Below, one piece after another: positions 42,016 to 50,581 of a stretch of 64,000 nt of DNA. Numbering within the stretch: position 1 is the first letter of the stretch; the number at the start of each line of letters is the position of its first letter. The DNA lies in contig NZ_JALGRP010000008.1 of NCBI RefSeq assembly GCF_022815605.1, positions 62,001 to 126,000 on the forward strand. Reading direction: 5' to 3'. A model generated the notes under the pieces. The model was given only the letters and a program-made list of their open reading frames with translations. It ran no database searches and was not told the origin of the DNA. Made by a program: the position numbers and the translations under genes. The stretch is from Microbacterium sp. VKM Ac-2923. Lineage in GTDB: Bacteria; Actinomycetota; Actinomycetes; Actinomycetales; Microbacteriaceae.

Positions 42016-43473
42016 ATGGTCAGTCGCTTTCGTCCGGCGCTGCGTCACGCGGCCGTCGTGCTCACCCTCTTCACCTTCGTGGCCCTCGCCGGCGCACCGG
42101 GCGCGGCCGCCGCTGCGGAGCGATCCCCGGATGCCGTACCGACGGCGGTCATCGCATCCGCCCCCGCAGGTGCTCCGGGGTGGTCGACGCTGTTCCGCGA
42201 CGACTTCGACGGGCCCGCGGGTGCCGCGGTCGGTCCGCAGTGGGAGCACGAGATCGGTACGTGGGGGACGGGTGCCGTCGACCGCACCACCGCGTCCACC
42301 GCGAACGTGTTCCTCGACGGGGCGGGCGCACTCGGCATCCGTGCCCTCCGCGACGCGTCCGGCGACTGGACGTCGGGGCGCATCATCACCGCCGACAAGT
42401 CGTTCTCGGCACCGGCGGGCGGACGGCTTCTCCTGACGGCATCCATTCGTCTGCCCGCCGTCGCAGACGCGACCGGGTACTGGCCCGCGTTCTGGGCCCT
42501 CGGTCGCGATGCGAACGCGCAGATCGACTGGCCGCGCACGGGCGAGATCGACATGCTCGAGGCGGTGAACGGAACACCGCAGGTGATTCAGACCCTTCAC
42601 TGCGATCTTCCCGACGGGGGTGCCTGCGACGAGCCCTTCGGAATCACCAGCGGTCTGCAGGACTGTGCTTCCTGCCTGACCGGTTTCCACACGTACTCGA
42701 CGCTCATCGATCGCACCGAGCCCGGGGCCGAACGGCTGGAGTTCTTCGTCGACGCGGTGAGTACCCACGTCGTCGAGGAGGCTCAGGTCGGAGAAAGCGC
42801 CTGGGATGCGGCCGTCCCCAACGATTTCTTCCTCATCCTCAACCTCGCCATCGGCGGGGGGCTGCCCAACGGCGTGTGCGGCTGCGACAGCGCTGCGGCG
42901 CCGAAGACTTCCGGCGGCACGATGTCGGTCGAGCATGTGGCCGTCTACCGGTCCGATCCTGCGGCGCCGCCGATCCCGACCATCGCGGGGACGCCGACGT
43001 CGGGTTCGACCCTCATCGCCGCCTCCGGACGCGGGGTTCCGGTGGCGTATCAGTGGAAGGCGGACGGTGTCGCCATCGCCGGCGCTGCGGGGAGCTCGTT
43101 CACCCTGCCCGGCACCCTCCTCGGCAAGCGCGTCACCGTCACCGTTTCCGCGTCGGATGGATCGGATGCCGCGACCTCGCTGCCGACGGCGCCGGTCACC
43201 GCGGGGACCCTCGGCGCGGTCACCCCGACCATCAGCGGCACCGCGAAGCTCGGGTCGACTCTGACCGCGAACCCGGGCACGTGGACGCCGAGCCCGGTCA
43301 CCCTGACCTACCGCTGGAAGGCGGACGGCGTCGACATCGCCGGAGCGACGGGGAAGACGCTCAAGGTCGCCACGACGAACATCGGCAAGCGGATCACCGT
43401 CACCGTGACCGGCAGCAAGGTGGGCTTCACCTCGGCGCAGCGCACCTCGGCACCGACCGCGGTCGTTCGTTAG
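42016..43473 (+). CDS. Secreted glycoside hydrolase family 16 with two Ig-like domains
   Basis: A 485-residue secreted enzyme. Signal peptide at 1-34; GH16 beta-jelly-roll at about 55-318 with catalytic GEIDMLEAV (Glu177, Asp179, Glu182) and IRLP...GYWPAFWALG; two bacterial Ig-like modules at about 325-405 and 408-485, each with a YQWKADG/YRWKADG segment. GH16 members hydrolyse beta-1,3- or beta-1,3/1,4-glucans, and laminarinase activity against fungal or algal walls is the best guess. Cys residues in the loop HCDLPDGGACDE may pair. AAAGG precedes ATG 42016. Divergent from the glycosyltransferase operon. Confidence 0.9.
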   Translation: MVSRFRPALRHAAVVLTLFTFVALAGAPGAAAAAERSPDAVPTAVIASAPAGAPGWSTLFRDDFDGPAGAAVGPQWEHEIGTWGTGAVDRTTASTANVFLDGAGALGIRALRDASGDWTSGRIITADKSFSAPAGGRLLLTASIRLPAVADATGYWPAFWALGRDANAQIDWPRTGEIDMLEAVNGTPQVIQTLHCDLPDGGACDEPFGITSGLQDCASCLTGFHTYSTLIDRTEPGAERLEFFVDAVSTHVVEEAQVGESAWDAAVPNDFFLILNLAIGGGLPNGVCGCDSAAAPKTSGGTMSVEHVAVYRSDPAAPPIPTIAGTPTSGSTLIAASGRGVPVAYQWKADGVAIAGAAGSSFTLPGTLLGKRVTVTVSASDGSDAATSLPTAPVTAGTLGAVTPTISGTAKLGSTLTANPGTWTPSPVTLTYRWKADGVDIAGATGKTLKVATTNIGKRITVTVTGSKVGFTSAQRTSAPTAVVR

Positions 43474-43517
43474 AACTCGTGCAGCGCGCTCCCTCACTGC
43501 GCAGGGGAGGGGTTCGC

Positions 43518-43537
43518 TCTGGCCCGCCAGGGCCAGA
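43518..43537. terminator. Hairpin between convergent genes
   Basis: TCTGGCCC and GGGCCAGA form a perfect 8-bp stem with loop GCCA, between the GH16 stop and the facing hydrolase stop. It can serve both directions. Confidence 0.6.
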
Positions 43538-43607
43538 TCTCTGAATGACCCTGCTCGGCCTGCACATCCACAGCGTCGCGGATGGGCCCTGGGGAGGAGT
43601 GCCGGAC

Positions 43608-44390
43608 CTACTCGGTGCGGTCGAGAATCAGGCGGGTCGCTTCCCGAGGGACGTCCCATTGCGGGAAGTGACCGCACCGCTCGAACCAGTGCAGTTCGGC
43701 GTCGGGGAAGAGTTCTGCGGCACGAGTGGCCTGTCTGGGCACGGTCACCCAGTCGCGCCGTCCCCACCCGATCGTGACCCGCCCGGGCGCGGTCCCGGCC
43801 GGAGCGCCCCGCTGCTTGGGTCCCTTGGTGAGCGCGTCCATGGCCGCGCCGGTCGCGGGGGAGTCGGCGAGTCCGCGCACGTCCGGCAGCACGGTCTCTG
43901 GCGAGAGTGCCCAAGGCCGTGCGGACAACTGCGCCAGCAGCACCGTCCTTCCGACGGCGTTGCCCAGCAGGGCGGGCAGCATGCCTCGCAGCGCTCGAAC
44001 CAAGGCGATCGAGGGTCGCAGCGTGGCGCTGAAGACGGCCAGCTCTCGGTCGCTCCAGAATCCGCCCGGGTCCAGCGCCACCGTGTCCCCGCCGACTCCC
44101 CGCCGCGCAAGCTCGAGCACGATTCGCCCGCCCATCGACTGGCCGGCAGTCGAGACTCCGTCCAGATTCTGCTCGCGGATGAACTCCGCGACCGAATCGG
44201 TCAGCGTGGCGATCGAGACCTCGCCGGTTGGCGGTGGTGTGTCGCCGAACCCCGGCAGGTCGACTGCGATGATCTCGCGGTGCTCGGCCAGCTTGTCGAG
44301 GATCGGGGCCCAGGAGCGCCACCCTGCGCCCAGACCGTGTACGAGCAGGAGCGGGCTGCCACTTCCTCGTCGAATATGGTTCAGTGTCAT
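43608..44390 (-). CDS. Alpha/beta hydrolase
   Basis: A 260-residue soluble hydrolase. LLLVHGLGAGW is the oxyanion region, GQSMGG the nucleophile elbow, GRRDWVTVP holds the acid Asp, and CGHFPQWD the catalytic His. The fold is complete and of normal length. No specificity can be read. ATG 44390 is chosen because the core fold begins nine residues later; the longer frame adds arginine-rich sequence. Confidence 0.88.
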   Translation of the reverse strand: MTLNHIRRGSGSPLLLVHGLGAGWRSWAPILDKLAEHREIIAVDLPGFGDTPPPTGEVSIATLTDSVAEFIREQNLDGVSTAGQSMGGRIVLELARRGVGGDTVALDPGGFWSDRELAVFSATLRPSIALVRALRGMLPALLGNAVGRTVLLAQLSARPWALSPETVLPDVRGLADSPATGAAMDALTKGPKQRGAPAGTAPGRVTIGWGRRDWVTVPRQATRAAELFPDAELHWFERCGHFPQWDVPREATRLILDRTE

Positions 44391-44592
44391 TCGCTCAACG
44401 CTATCTCGCGCGCGTCGTGACAGGGCCGGATCGCCGCCCCGGTCGGGATGGCGGGTGCAGCTCTTACGCGATACTCGAAGCCCGCGTGCGTAGCCGGCGA
44501 CTCGACTGCGCCGTGCGGTGGCACGGGTCAACCCCGCTGGCGCAGGAGATTCTTGCTCGTAGTGTCATGGCTCCCACCGAGAAGGAGCAGGC

Positions 44593-45495
44593 ATGCCCGA
44601 ATCTTCCGTCGCCAAGAGCGCTCGAGCCATGGCCGATCACGACGGCGGTATGGCCGAGCAGCAGCAAGTTCCGCCGGGCCTGACGTCACACATGACTCCG
44701 GAGCCTGATCATGGCGAATCGTCGTGGACGGGCCGTGGACGACTCGAAGGCCTGAAGGCGCTGATCACCGGCGGCGACTCCGGCATCGGACGTGCTGTCG
44801 CCATCGCGTATGCCCGCGAAGGGGCGGATGTCGCTATCTCCTACCTCGCGGAGGAAGAAGAAGATGCGCAGGTGACGGCCGAATGGATCCGACGGGCGGG
44901 TCGTCACGTCGTCGTAGCTCCCGGCGACCTGCGAGACGAGCAGACCTGTCGAGACGTCGTCGCCCGGGCCGTAGAAGGGCTCGGTGGGCTGAATGTCGTC
45001 GTGAACAACGCCGGATACCACTGGGCTCGAGGAGAAGCGGGCCTCAGCGGTCTCACAGCCGACCAGGTGGATCGCACAATGCGCACGAACCTCTACGCGA
45101 CGCTATGGGTCAGCCAAGCGGCGCTGAAGCACCTCGGCAGGGGCGACAGCATCATCATCACCAGTTCCGTACAGGCATACGACCCATCGGTGTCGATGAT
45201 CGATTACGCGGCCACGAAAGCCGCTCTCAACAACCTGACCGGAAGTCTGGCGCAGGACCTGGGGGCCGACGGCATCCGTGTGAACGCCGTTGCCCCCGGA
45301 CCGATCTGGACGCCGCTCGGCCCAGCCACGAAGACGCCGGAAGCGGTCGCGAATATGGGTCGAGACACCCCGCTGGGGCGCATCGGCCAACCCGCCGAAC
45401 TCGCCGGCGCTTATGTGTTCCTCGCGTCGCCCGCCGAAGCGAGTTATGTCAGTGGCACCGTGCTCGGAGTCACCGGCGGCAGCCCGACGTTCTGA
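44593..45495 (+). CDS. Short-chain dehydrogenase/reductase
   Basis: A 300-residue SDR of the YhdG/GsiB-associated 'glucose/ribitol dehydrogenase' type. A 45-residue polar leader (MAEQQQVPPG, MTPEPDHGE) precedes the Rossmann motif TGGDSGIGRAVA; then NNAG, the catalytic Ser in ITSSVQAYD, and the YAATK Tyr-x-x-x-Lys pair. VNAVAPGPIWTPL and the terminal GTVLGVTGGSPTF complete the family. Members are often stress-induced. GAAGGAG precedes ATG 44593. Confidence 0.9.
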   Translation: MPESSVAKSARAMADHDGGMAEQQQVPPGLTSHMTPEPDHGESSWTGRGRLEGLKALITGGDSGIGRAVAIAYAREGADVAISYLAEEEEDAQVTAEWIRRAGRHVVVAPGDLRDEQTCRDVVARAVEGLGGLNVVVNNAGYHWARGEAGLSGLTADQVDRTMRTNLYATLWVSQAALKHLGRGDSIIITSSVQAYDPSVSMIDYAATKAALNNLTGSLAQDLGADGIRVNAVAPGPIWTPLGPATKTPEAVANMGRDTPLGRIGQPAELAGAYVFLASPAEASYVSGTVLGVTGGSPTF

Positions 45496-45615
45496 TCGAG
45501 GCGAGGCGACCCAGCCGACCGCACGGTCTCACGGCGTGCAACTCCGGTGCGCCACTGTGCTGGCAGTGGCATCCGCGCCGACGCTGGTGCCGTGAAAAAC
45601 GCGAGGCGAAGATAA

Positions 45616-45691
45616 TGGTGGGCCCGGAGGGGCTCGAACCCTCGACCCGCGGATTAAAAGTCCGATGCTCTGCCAACTGAGCTACAGGCCC
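45616..45691 (-). tRNA. tRNA-Lys (anticodon TTT)
   Basis: Acceptor GGGCCTG/CGGGCCC with one G-U pair, D arm GCTCAGTTGGCAGAGC, anticodon stem CGGA/TCCG with loop CTTTTAA (anticodon TTT), T arm GGGTTCGAGCCCC, encoded CCA. Confidence 0.93.
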
Positions 45692-45730
45692 TGATGCACC
45701 GATCCTACCGGGAGCGACCGGGCCCCGTGC

Positions 45731-46756
45731 TCATCGGCGGGTGCGCGCGACGATCCAGAAAAGGTACGCGCCGCCCACGACGCCCGTGAGCAATCCGACG
45801 GGGATCTGCAGCGGCGCGAGGGCGCGCTGGGCGATGACGTCGGCGACGAGCAGGACGGCGGCGCCCGTCAGGGCGGATCCGGCGAGGGGGATGCCGCTGG
45901 TGCCCATCGTCCGCCGTGCGAGTTGCGGTGCGGCCAGCGCGATGAAGCCGATGGGGCCGGCGACGGCCGTGGCGGTACCGGTGAGCAGCGCCGCCACCGT
46001 GATGAGGAGGAGGCGAACGCGTCCGGTGCGGACCCCCAGCGAGCGGGCGGTGTCGTCGCCGAGTTCGAGCGCACGGAAGTCGCGGTGCAGCACGACGAGG
46101 ACAACGCTCAGCACGCCGATCGCGCTGAGCAGCAGGACGACGTCGCTGTCCGAGGTGGCGGCGAGGCTCCCGTACAACCACTGGCTCGCATTGCGCGCCA
46201 CCTCGACCGGCGCGCGCGTGAGCAGGTAGTCGTTGAGTGCCGAGAGCAGCGTCGTGAGGGCGATGCCGGCCAGGATCGTGCGCTCGCGCGAGATGCCGAC
46301 GCTGCGCGCGATCAGCATCACGACGACCACGCTCAGGAGCCCGCCCGTCCACGCCCCGACCGCGGGGGAGGCGGAGGGGGCGATGAGGATGAGGCCGACG
46401 AGTGCCCCCGTGGCGGAGCCGGCGCTGAAGCCCACGATGTCCGGGCTCGCCAGCGGGTTTCGCGCGAGGGTCTGGAAGACGGCACCGGCGAGGCCGAGGG
46501 CGGCGCCGATGGCGAGAGCGGCCACGATCCGCGGCACGCGCAGGCCCATCACGACGACCGTGGTGCGCCCGTCCGCGTCGCCGGTGAGAGCGGATGCCAC
46601 CTCGCCCAGCGAGGCGTGGAACGAGCCGGTCGTGAGGCCGACCACCGCGGCGGCGACGGCGACCAAGGTGGTGAGCGCGATGACGAGGATCCGGCGGCGT
46701 CGGCCGATGCGGCGGCGGACGGTGCGGACGACGGGGGCGGTGGAGACGGCACTCAC
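45731..46756 (-). CDS. FecCD-type ferric-siderophore ABC permease (second)
   Basis: A 341-residue inner-membrane permease with about nine helices. VVVMGLRVPRIVAALAIGAA, GAVFQTLARNPLASPDIVG (the conserved N-P-L-A-x-P box) and GPIGFIALAAPQLAR (the ATPase-contacting region) define the FecCD family. GTG 46756 overlaps the preceding permease stop by four bases. With its partner it forms a heterodimeric channel for iron-siderophore import. No ATP-binding gene follows; the next element is tRNA-Lys, so the ATPase must be encoded elsewhere. Confidence 0.9.
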   Translation of the reverse strand: MSAVSTAPVVRTVRRRIGRRRRILVIALTTLVAVAAAVVGLTTGSFHASLGEVASALTGDADGRTTVVVMGLRVPRIVAALAIGAALGLAGAVFQTLARNPLASPDIVGFSAGSATGALVGLILIAPSASPAVGAWTGGLLSVVVVMLIARSVGISRERTILAGIALTTLLSALNDYLLTRAPVEVARNASQWLYGSLAATSDSDVVLLLSAIGVLSVVLVVLHRDFRALELGDDTARSLGVRTGRVRLLLITVAALLTGTATAVAGPIGFIALAAPQLARRTMGTSGIPLAGSALTGAAVLLVADVIAQRALAPLQIPVGLLTGVVGGAYLFWIVARTRR

Positions 46757-47799
46757 GGGGTTCTCCGCAGCACGAGCCAGAGCAGCAGCGGCGCGCCGAG
46801 GAAGGCCGCCACGATCCCCGCCTCGATCTCGCCGGGCGGAGCGATCACTCGACCGATCACGTCGCTGGCCAGGGTCAGGGCGGCACCGGTGAGAGCGGCG
46901 GCGGGGAGCGAGATGCGCACGTCGCCTCCGACCATCCCCCGCACGCCGTGCGCGACGAGCAGGCCGATGAACGCCAGCGGACCCGCCGCCGAGGTCGCCG
47001 CGGCGCAGAGCAGGGTGATCGAGGTGGCGGCGCCGATCGTGACGAGTGCGGGGGAGACCCCGAGGGCGCGGGCCAGGTCGTCGCCGAGGCGCAGCTGGTC
47101 GAGACCGCGGGCGACCAGGGCGGCGAGGACCACGCCCGCGAGGGCGAACGGCAGCAGCTGCAGGGCCACGTCGGGATCGCGCCGCTCGAAAGAGCCCACG
47201 GCCCAGAAACGGAAGGACTCGAAGGTGTCGTCGTCGGCGAGCGTGATGATGCGGACGACCGCGCCGAGGCACGCGCTCAATGCAACCCCCGCGAGCACGA
47301 GTCCGACGGTGTCGCCGCGGCGACCGGGGCGGGCCGCGGCGTTGACCAGCAGAGCAGCCCCGGCGGCGCCCGCGAAGGCGAACCAGACGTAGCCGCTCGC
47401 GGTGCCGACCCCGAAGAAGGCGATGGCGACGACGACACCCACTGCCGCTCCCGCATTGACGCCGAGCAGACCCGGGTCGGCGAGCGGGTTGCGGGTCACG
47501 GCCTGCATCAGCACCCCGGCGACACCGAGACAGGCGCCCGCGAGGAGGGCCGTGAGGGTGCGGGGCACGCGCAGCTCGTGGATGATCACGCCCACGGCAT
47601 CCCGTCGATCCGACACCAGCGCCGCGAACACGTCCGCGGGGGCGAGGGATCGCGAACCGACGGCGAGGCTGGCGAGGATCAGGGCGAGCAGGATCGCGGC
47701 GACCACGAGGGTGGACGAAAGCGCCTTCCTCCGGCTCCTGCGCCGCCGCCGTGCGAGGTCGCCCACCCCCGGGGGCACGGGCAGGACGAGAGCGCTCAC
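46753..47799 (-). CDS. FecCD-type ferric-siderophore ABC permease (first)
   Basis: A 348-residue permease with about nine helices after a basic leader (ARRRRRSRRK). VIIHELRVPRTLTALLAGA, QAVTRNPLADPGLLGVNAG and GPLAFIGLLVAHGVRG are family signatures. GTG 47799 lies only 22 bases from the divergent binding-protein start, and TACCCT ends six bases before it, suggesting a leaderless, iron-regulated message. It is first in a two-gene minus-strand operon. Confidence 0.9.
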   Translation of the reverse strand: MSALVLPVPPGVGDLARRRRRSRRKALSSTLVVAAILLALILASLAVGSRSLAPADVFAALVSDRRDAVGVIIHELRVPRTLTALLAGACLGVAGVLMQAVTRNPLADPGLLGVNAGAAVGVVVAIAFFGVGTASGYVWFAFAGAAGAALLVNAAARPGRRGDTVGLVLAGVALSACLGAVVRIITLADDDTFESFRFWAVGSFERRDPDVALQLLPFALAGVVLAALVARGLDQLRLGDDLARALGVSPALVTIGAATSITLLCAAATSAAGPLAFIGLLVAHGVRGMVGGDVRISLPAAALTGAALTLASDVIGRVIAPPGEIEAGIVAAFLGAPLLLWLVLRRTP

Positions 47800-47803
47800 T
47801 TGG

Positions 47804-47822
47804 TAAGGGTAACCTAACCTGG
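47804..47822. promoter_or_regulatory. DtxR/IdeR-type iron box with overlapping divergent -10 elements
   Basis: Read on the minus strand, CCAGGTTAGGTTACCCTTA agrees with 14 of 19 positions of the DtxR consensus as I recall it. It contains TAACCT (plus, 47810-47815) and TACCCT (minus, 47806-47811), each six bases from its own GTG. Iron-loaded repressor bound here would block both promoters. Confidence 0.7.
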
Positions 47823-48871
47823 TGAGCGCACTTCGTTTCCCGTCTTTTCCCGCCCGTTTCCGTCCCCGGACCGTGGCCCTCCTGGGTGCTGCCGTCGTCG
47901 TCACCCTCACCGGCTGCGCGGGTCCGGCCGCCCCGTCGACGACCGTCGATGCCGAAGCCGGCTCCGCCGGCGCGTGGGTCGTTTCTCGCGATCTGGAGCC
48001 CGGGATGGGCTCCGCCGACGCCGACGGCGTGTTCCCCCGCGCGGTGACGCACTTCGAGGGGGTGACCGAGATTCCCGCGCATCCGTCCCGGATCGCCGTC
48101 GTCTCCACCGGGCAACTCGATGCGCTGCTCACGCTGGGCACGGTGCCCACCGCCGCCACCCGCGCCGAGAACAGCGGCCTGGTGCCGCAGTACCTGCGGG
48201 ACGCCTTTCCTCAGGATGCCGCGGCGCTCGGCGGCATGACCGACATTGGCCAGCGCACCGAGCCCGATCTCGAGGCCATCGCGTAGGCCGCTCCCGACCT
48301 GATCCTCATCAACTCCACGCGCGGGGCGGAACTGTACGACGCGCTCTCCGCGATCGCGCCGACCGTGGTGACCAAAGGAAACGGGGTGAATTGGAAGAGC
48401 GACTTCCTCCTCATCGCCGACGCCCTCGGAGACGAAGGGGCGGCGCGCGGCATCCTCGATTCGCTCCAGTCCGATAGCGCGGCGTTCGCCCGCACCCACC
48501 CGGGGGAGGGATCGACGGTGTCGTTCCTGCAATCGACGGGAGATCGCACGCGGATCATGGGGGTGCCCTCGTTCGCGGGCGGGGTGGCCGAAGACCTCGG
48601 CCTCGCTCGCCCCGCGTCCCAGCGGTTCGACGAGACCTCGCAGGAGATCAGCGCGGAACAGATCGACCTCGCCGACGCGGACCACGTGTTCTACGCCGGT
48701 ACCGGACAGGGGATCGCCTTCATCGAGGACGCACCGCTGTGGTCGACGCTCGGCGCCGTGGCCGATGGACGCGCCGTGGTCGTGGACTTCGACCCGTGGT
48801 TCATGAACGCCGGACCCACGGCGGCTCGGCTCGTGCAGGACGAGATCGTGGGCGTGGTGACAGGAAGCTGA
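47822..48871 (+). pseudogene. Siderophore-binding lipoprotein gene with one in-frame TAG
   Basis: A 349-codon gene for the substrate-binding lipoprotein of the FecCD system. Signal peptide and lipobox LTGC are near residue 32; VFPRAVTHFEGVTEIPAHPSR and VVSTGQLDALLTLG are typical periplasmic-binding segments. Codon 155 (48284-48286) is TAG, and the same frame continues without shift for 194 codons with convincing sequence (PDLILINSTRGAELYDALSA, DHVFYAGTGQGIAF, GRAVVVDFDPWFMNAGPTAA). GAG or AAG would restore Glu or Lys by one change. It is a recent nonsense mutation, a sequencing error, or a suppressed stop. Promoter and iron box are intact. Confidence 0.88.
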
Positions 48872-48900
48872 CAGACGCGGCATCCGCACACGAAGGAGCG

Positions 48901-48933
48901 AGCGCCGGACCCCCTCGCCTGGGGTCCGGCGCT
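48901..48933. terminator. Strong hairpin between convergent genes
   Basis: AGCGCCGGACCCC and GGGGTCCGGCGCT pair perfectly over 13 bp with a seven-base loop. It lies between the binding-protein gene and the facing fasciclin gene. Confidence 0.8.
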
Positions 48934-48995
48934 CGCCGTCAATCTCGGTCGATCATCGACCGAACGGATGCGTGAGGTGTCACGCGTCCGAGGAC

Positions 48996-49670
48996 TTACA
49001 TCGGGGGCATGAGCACCGTGTCGATGAGGTACACCGTGGCGTTGGCCGTCTGGACGCCACCGCAGATGACGTTCGAGGTGCCGTTGACGGTGATCGAGTC
49101 ACCGGAGCCGGCGACCGTGACATCCGCGCCCTGGACCGTGGCGTGGGTGCCGTCGATCTCGTCGGGAGCGATCTGACCGGGGACCACGTGGTACGTCAGG
49201 ATCGAGGTCAGCAGGTCGGTGTCGGTCTTCAGCGTCTCGATGGTGGCCGCGTCGATCTTGGCGAACGCGTCGTCGACGGGGGCGAAGACGGTGAACTCGC
49301 TGCCGTTCAGGGTGTCGACCAGGTTCACGTTGGGGTTCAGCTGGCCGCTGACCGCCGCGGTGAGCGTGGTGAGGAGCGGGTTGTTCGAGGCGGCGACGGC
49401 GACCGGGTCGGCAGCCATACCGGCGACGGATCCCGCACCCGAGGGGACGGTCTCGGCGTAACCGGCGCAGCCGGGGCCGACGAGGTTGGCGGCCGGGTCC
49501 ATGGCGGATGCCGAGGCCGACATCGAGGGCGACGCCTCCATGGAGGGGGCGGTGCTCTCCTCGGCGGTCGAGCCACCCGAGGTGGTACCACCCGAACATG
49601 CGGTGAGAGCGAAAGCCGAGCCCAGAACGAGGGCGAGACCAGCGACGACAGGCTTCTTGTTGGTGAGCAT
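48996..49670 (-). CDS. Fasciclin (FAS1) domain lipoprotein
   Basis: A 224-residue surface lipoprotein. Signal peptide with lipobox LTAC (Cys near 22); a Ser/Ala/Met-rich linker to about 60; one FAS1 domain with [19 protein letters not shown] and [12 protein letters not shown]. It resembles MPT70/MPT83 of mycobacteria, whose genes are controlled by SigK. The divergent neighbours here are a sigK/rskA pair, so the same circuit is likely. GGAGG eight bases before ATG 49670 sets the start. Confidence 0.92.
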   Translation of the reverse strand: MLTNKKPVVAGLALVLGSAFALTACSGGTTSGGSTAEESTAPSMEASPSMSASASAMDPAANLVGPGCAGYAETVPSGAGSVAGMAADPVAVAASNNPLLTTLTAAVSGQLNPNVNLVDTLNGSEFTVFAPVDDAFAKIDAATIETLKTDTDLLTSILTYHVVPGQIAPDEIDGTHATVQGADVTVAGSGDSITVNGTSNVICGGVQTANATVYLIDTVLMPPM

Positions 49671-49990
49671 GACATTCCTCCGAAATCGTTCGGATCGCGT
49701 CTGCGACCCGTCAGGGACACCCCGGTGCGAGGGGCGGTTCGCCGTGGAGCGGCTTACACAGGGTCTTCGGGACCCCCGGGGGAACGGATTGCGAAATGTG
49801 TCCGTTGCGGTCCGTTCATGGGTCGTTTTCTCGACAAAAGCCCTGTTCAGGGGCAAAAAAATATTCTTAAGAATGTTTTCCGCCCGCCCGACCTCGGTGG
49901 TGTGGGTGCCTGGGTAACGGTTTGTGCGCACGTTCGCGCGGCTCGCGCGCGCGTGCGGTAAAGCCTCTGACAGTACGGAATGATGGATGC
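49671..49990. promoter_or_regulatory. 320-base divergent spacer with AT-rich palindromes
   Basis: No gene is supported. ATTCTTAAGAAT (49863-49874) is a perfect palindrome, extended by AAAA and TTTT on either side across one mismatched pair. Next to it is a GCCCTGTTCAGGGGC near-palindrome (49840-49854). These fit operator or promoter elements. A CCGAAC on the minus strand about 20 bases before the fasciclin start could be a SigK -10, but no matching -35 (CCATCC) is found at the right distance. Confidence 0.45.
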
Positions 49991-50581
49991 ATGGTGATCG
50001 ACGGTTTCGACCTGCCCGATGAGGGGCGTGAGAAGGTCGATCACATCGGCATCCTGTTACAGCGCGTAGCCGACGGTGATCGCGCCGCCTTCGCCGAGGT
50101 GTACGACGCTCTCTCCGCTCGCGCGTTCGGACTCATCCTGCGCGTCCTCGTCGACCGCTCTCAGAGCGAGGAGGTGTTGCAGGAGGTCTTTCTCGAAATC
50201 TGGCAATCCGCCGCGCGATTCACTCCGAATAGAGGCCAAGGAAGATCGTGGGTTTTCACGATCGCCCACCGACGTGCGGTGGACCGCGTGCGGTCATCGC
50301 AGTCGAGCAGCGATCGAGATGTGCGCGCGGGCTTCCGGGATATGGATGTCGCTTACGACAACGTCTCCGAAAAAGTAGAACTGAAAATCGAAGGGCGGCG
50401 CGTCGTCGATGCATTGGCGACGCTTCCCGACGCCCAGAAGGAAGCACTCACGCTGGCCTACTTCGGTGGGTACAGCCAAAGTGAGATCGCTACCCTCGTC
50501 GGGGCACCGCTCGGTACGGTCAAGACCAGGATGCGCGACGGCCTGTCGCGCTTGAGGATGGAGATGGGGGTGGACAAGTGA
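49991..50581 (+). CDS. sigK: ECF sigma factor, SigK type
   Basis: A 196-residue sigma-70-family factor. Region 2 is [20 protein letters not shown]-like with [19 protein letters not shown]; region 4 is [20 protein letters not shown] with the helix-turn-helix [20 protein letters not shown]. The GTG of the anti-sigma gene overlaps its stop, and the fasciclin lipoprotein gene is divergent, as in mycobacterial sigK loci. ATG 49991 is chosen by alignment; GTG 49994 is possible. No strong ribosome site is present. Confidence 0.92.
   Translation: MVIDGFDLPDEGREKVDHIGILLQRVADGDRAAFAEVYDALSARAFGLILRVLVDRSQSEEVLQEVFLEIWQSAARFTPNRGQGRSWVFTIAHRRAVDRVRSSQSSSDRDVRAGFRDMDVAYDNVSEKVELKIEGRRVVDALATLPDAQKEALTLAYFGGYSQSEIATLVGAPLGTVKTRMRDGLSRLRMEMGVDK

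Noticed and set aside
48365-48871. A separate gene starting at 48365 after the TAG
   Set aside because: It is the in-frame continuation of the binding-protein gene with no ribosome site or signal peptide, so it was treated as part of one interrupted gene.
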